Positions 43,356-44,047 of a DNA stretch of 44,047 nucleotides are shown here, piece after piece. A program made the position numbers and the translations under genes. The stretch lies in assembly GCA_020845475.1 (NCBI GenBank), contig JADLFN010000067.1, positions 1 through 44,047 on the forward strand, written 5' to 3'. Every line of letters begins with the position of its first letter. Within the stretch, counting starts at the first letter, position 1. Source of the DNA: Planctomycetota bacterium. GTDB taxonomy: Bacteria; Planctomycetota; UBA8742; UBA2392. The notes beneath the pieces were generated by a model. It saw only the letters and a program-made list of their open reading frames with translations, was not told the DNA's origin and did not search any database.

Positions 43356-44047
43356 ACGTCTTCGTCCAATCCAGTGAATCCGGCCCGGCGGAATATGTTG
43401 CCGGCGTTCGGCCCTGTGTCTGCTCTTCGCCGGATTCGCAAACGGGGTCAGGCTTTGGTGCTTCCTCTTGCCCAACCCCGTTTGCATCCGGCGGGCCCGT
43501 GCCTTCACTTTGCGCGGCTTCAGACAGGAGCACCACCTCGCCGCGGCGGCACTCGATGATCCATTCCTGCACACGCCTCAGCGCGGCTTGCAGTTGCTCG
43601 AAACTGGCCTGCTCGACGTTTTCCAGATCGATGCCCAGCTCATCGGCAAACACATGCGCCACCTGCATGCTCGCGGCGCGGCGCAGTGTGGGTCGCGGGT
43701 CAATGCCCGCGCGAATGAAGTTCTGCGTGATGTTGCGAACCAGCGGCGCAAGATCGGCCAAAAGTTCAGCCGCGCGCTGGCCAAGGGCCAGCATCTGAGG
43801 CGCATGAACGCGCGGGAAACAGGAACGCTTGGCTTTGGGCTTCTTGGGAGCAACGGCCTCGGGCGCAACCGTAGGCACGTCCGAAACCGGCGCGGCTTCT
43901 TGAGCCACAGGAGTCGCAGCCGCAGCCGCATGTTCTTCCAGCATGGCCTGAGCATTGACGGTGCTGGCCTGAACAATGAGACGCATCAACGCAGCCCCGG
44001 CCTCAAGGCGCGAGAGCATCTGAGTCTCGGCCTCAAAGATGGCATTA
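43354..44047 (-). CDS. Uncharacterised helical protein, 5' end off the window
   Basis: At least 230 codons are open to the window edge on the minus strand; an ATG at 44019 would give 221 residues, but the frame continues upstream (FEAETQ before it), so the true start is probably outside. Residues from the 44019 start: helix-rich N-terminus (LSRLEAGAALMRLIVQAS), Ala/Pro/Val-rich low-complexity linker (about 25-65), basic KKPKAKRS patch, then a helical domain (MLALGQRAAELLADLAPLVR, FADELGIDLENVEQASFEQL, LRRVQEWIIECRRGEVVLL). No family is recognised. The C-terminal tail (about residues 178-193) is encoded by a REP-like palindrome and looks like added sequence. Confidence 0.6.
   Translation of the reverse strand, partial: NAIFEAETQMLSRLEAGAALMRLIVQASTVNAQAMLEEHAAAAATPVAQEAAPVSDVPTVAPEAVAPKKPKAKRSCFPRVHAPQMLALGQRAAELLADLAPLVRNITQNFIRAGIDPRPTLRRAASMQVAHVFADELGIDLENVEQASFEQLQAALRRVQEWIIECRRGEVVLLSEAAQSEGTGPPDANGVGQEEAPKPDPVCESGEEQTQGRTPATYSAGPDSLDWTKT
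43438..43485. repeat. REP-like palindrome inside the 3' end of the unknown gene
   Basis: GCAAACGGGGT (43438-43448) pairs perfectly with ACCCCGTTTGC (43475-43485) over a 26-nt loop containing CAGGC and TGCCC. It is translated on the minus strand within the last 45 residues of the partial gene. It is the most symmetric of the three family members in the window. Confidence 0.6.

Overview
The window looks like a chromosomal stretch of a GC-rich bacterium with a Gram-negative-type envelope. It encodes Sec signal peptides, lipoboxes, a TonB-like inner-membrane anchor and L,D-transpeptidases. Three features point, by inference, to a Planctomycetota-like genome: exported squalene-cyclase-fold proteins, giant putative-Ig/IPT/beta-propeller lipoproteins, and EF-hand loops inside an unrelated transporter. 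No rRNA or other marker gene is present to prove this.

Region 1 (1-17.4 kb, mostly plus strand) is a surface-protein region. It holds the 3' end of a fibre-like repeat protein, an exported fibronectin-III/putative-Ig protein with a C-terminal sorting-like tail, and a lipoprotein of about 3,833 residues. That lipoprotein consists of a putative-Ig array, an invasin-like array and two IPT/TIG plus seven-blade propeller modules. A secreted Ser-rich, aromatic-rich protein with C-terminal TPRs follows. Two gene-poor gaps carry mobile-element scars: an IS1595-type transposase fragment, an orphan coding fragment, and a 39-nt sequence shared by both gaps.

Region 2 (17.4-17.75 kb) holds no protein gene. 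It has a promoter-like segment, a GC-rich sequence that folds on paper into a closed multi-branched structure, and a strong hairpin. This is a candidate structured RNA. A small DUF2007-like membrane-anchored protein gene follows.

Region 3 (18.2-36.6 kb) is entirely minus strand. In transcription order it contains three tandem exported squalene-cyclase-like toroid proteins, an AI-2E-family transporter with an inserted EF-hand pair, a NUDIX hydrolase, a ComF-type phosphoribosyltransferase, two LysM/L,D-transpeptidases, a four-helix membrane protein, an NhaD-like antiporter, and a complete mrpABCDEFG operon. All consecutive mrp genes, and the AI-2E/NUDIX/comF genes, overlap by 4 nt, so they are probably translationally coupled. 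The antiporters would handle Na+/H+ exchange, and the transpeptidases suggest a cross-linked peptidoglycan.

Region 4 (36.9-44 kb) is mixed metabolism and repair: bshC (last step of bacillithiol synthesis), divergent pap (polyphosphate:AMP phosphotransferase), a GT2 glycosyltransferase paired with a SAM methyltransferase, a convergent DNA photolyase, and a partial unknown gene at the right edge. REP-like palindromes with a GGGGTC/GACCCC core occur at about 29.6, 40.1 and 43.45 kb, and two of the three lie inside reading frames.
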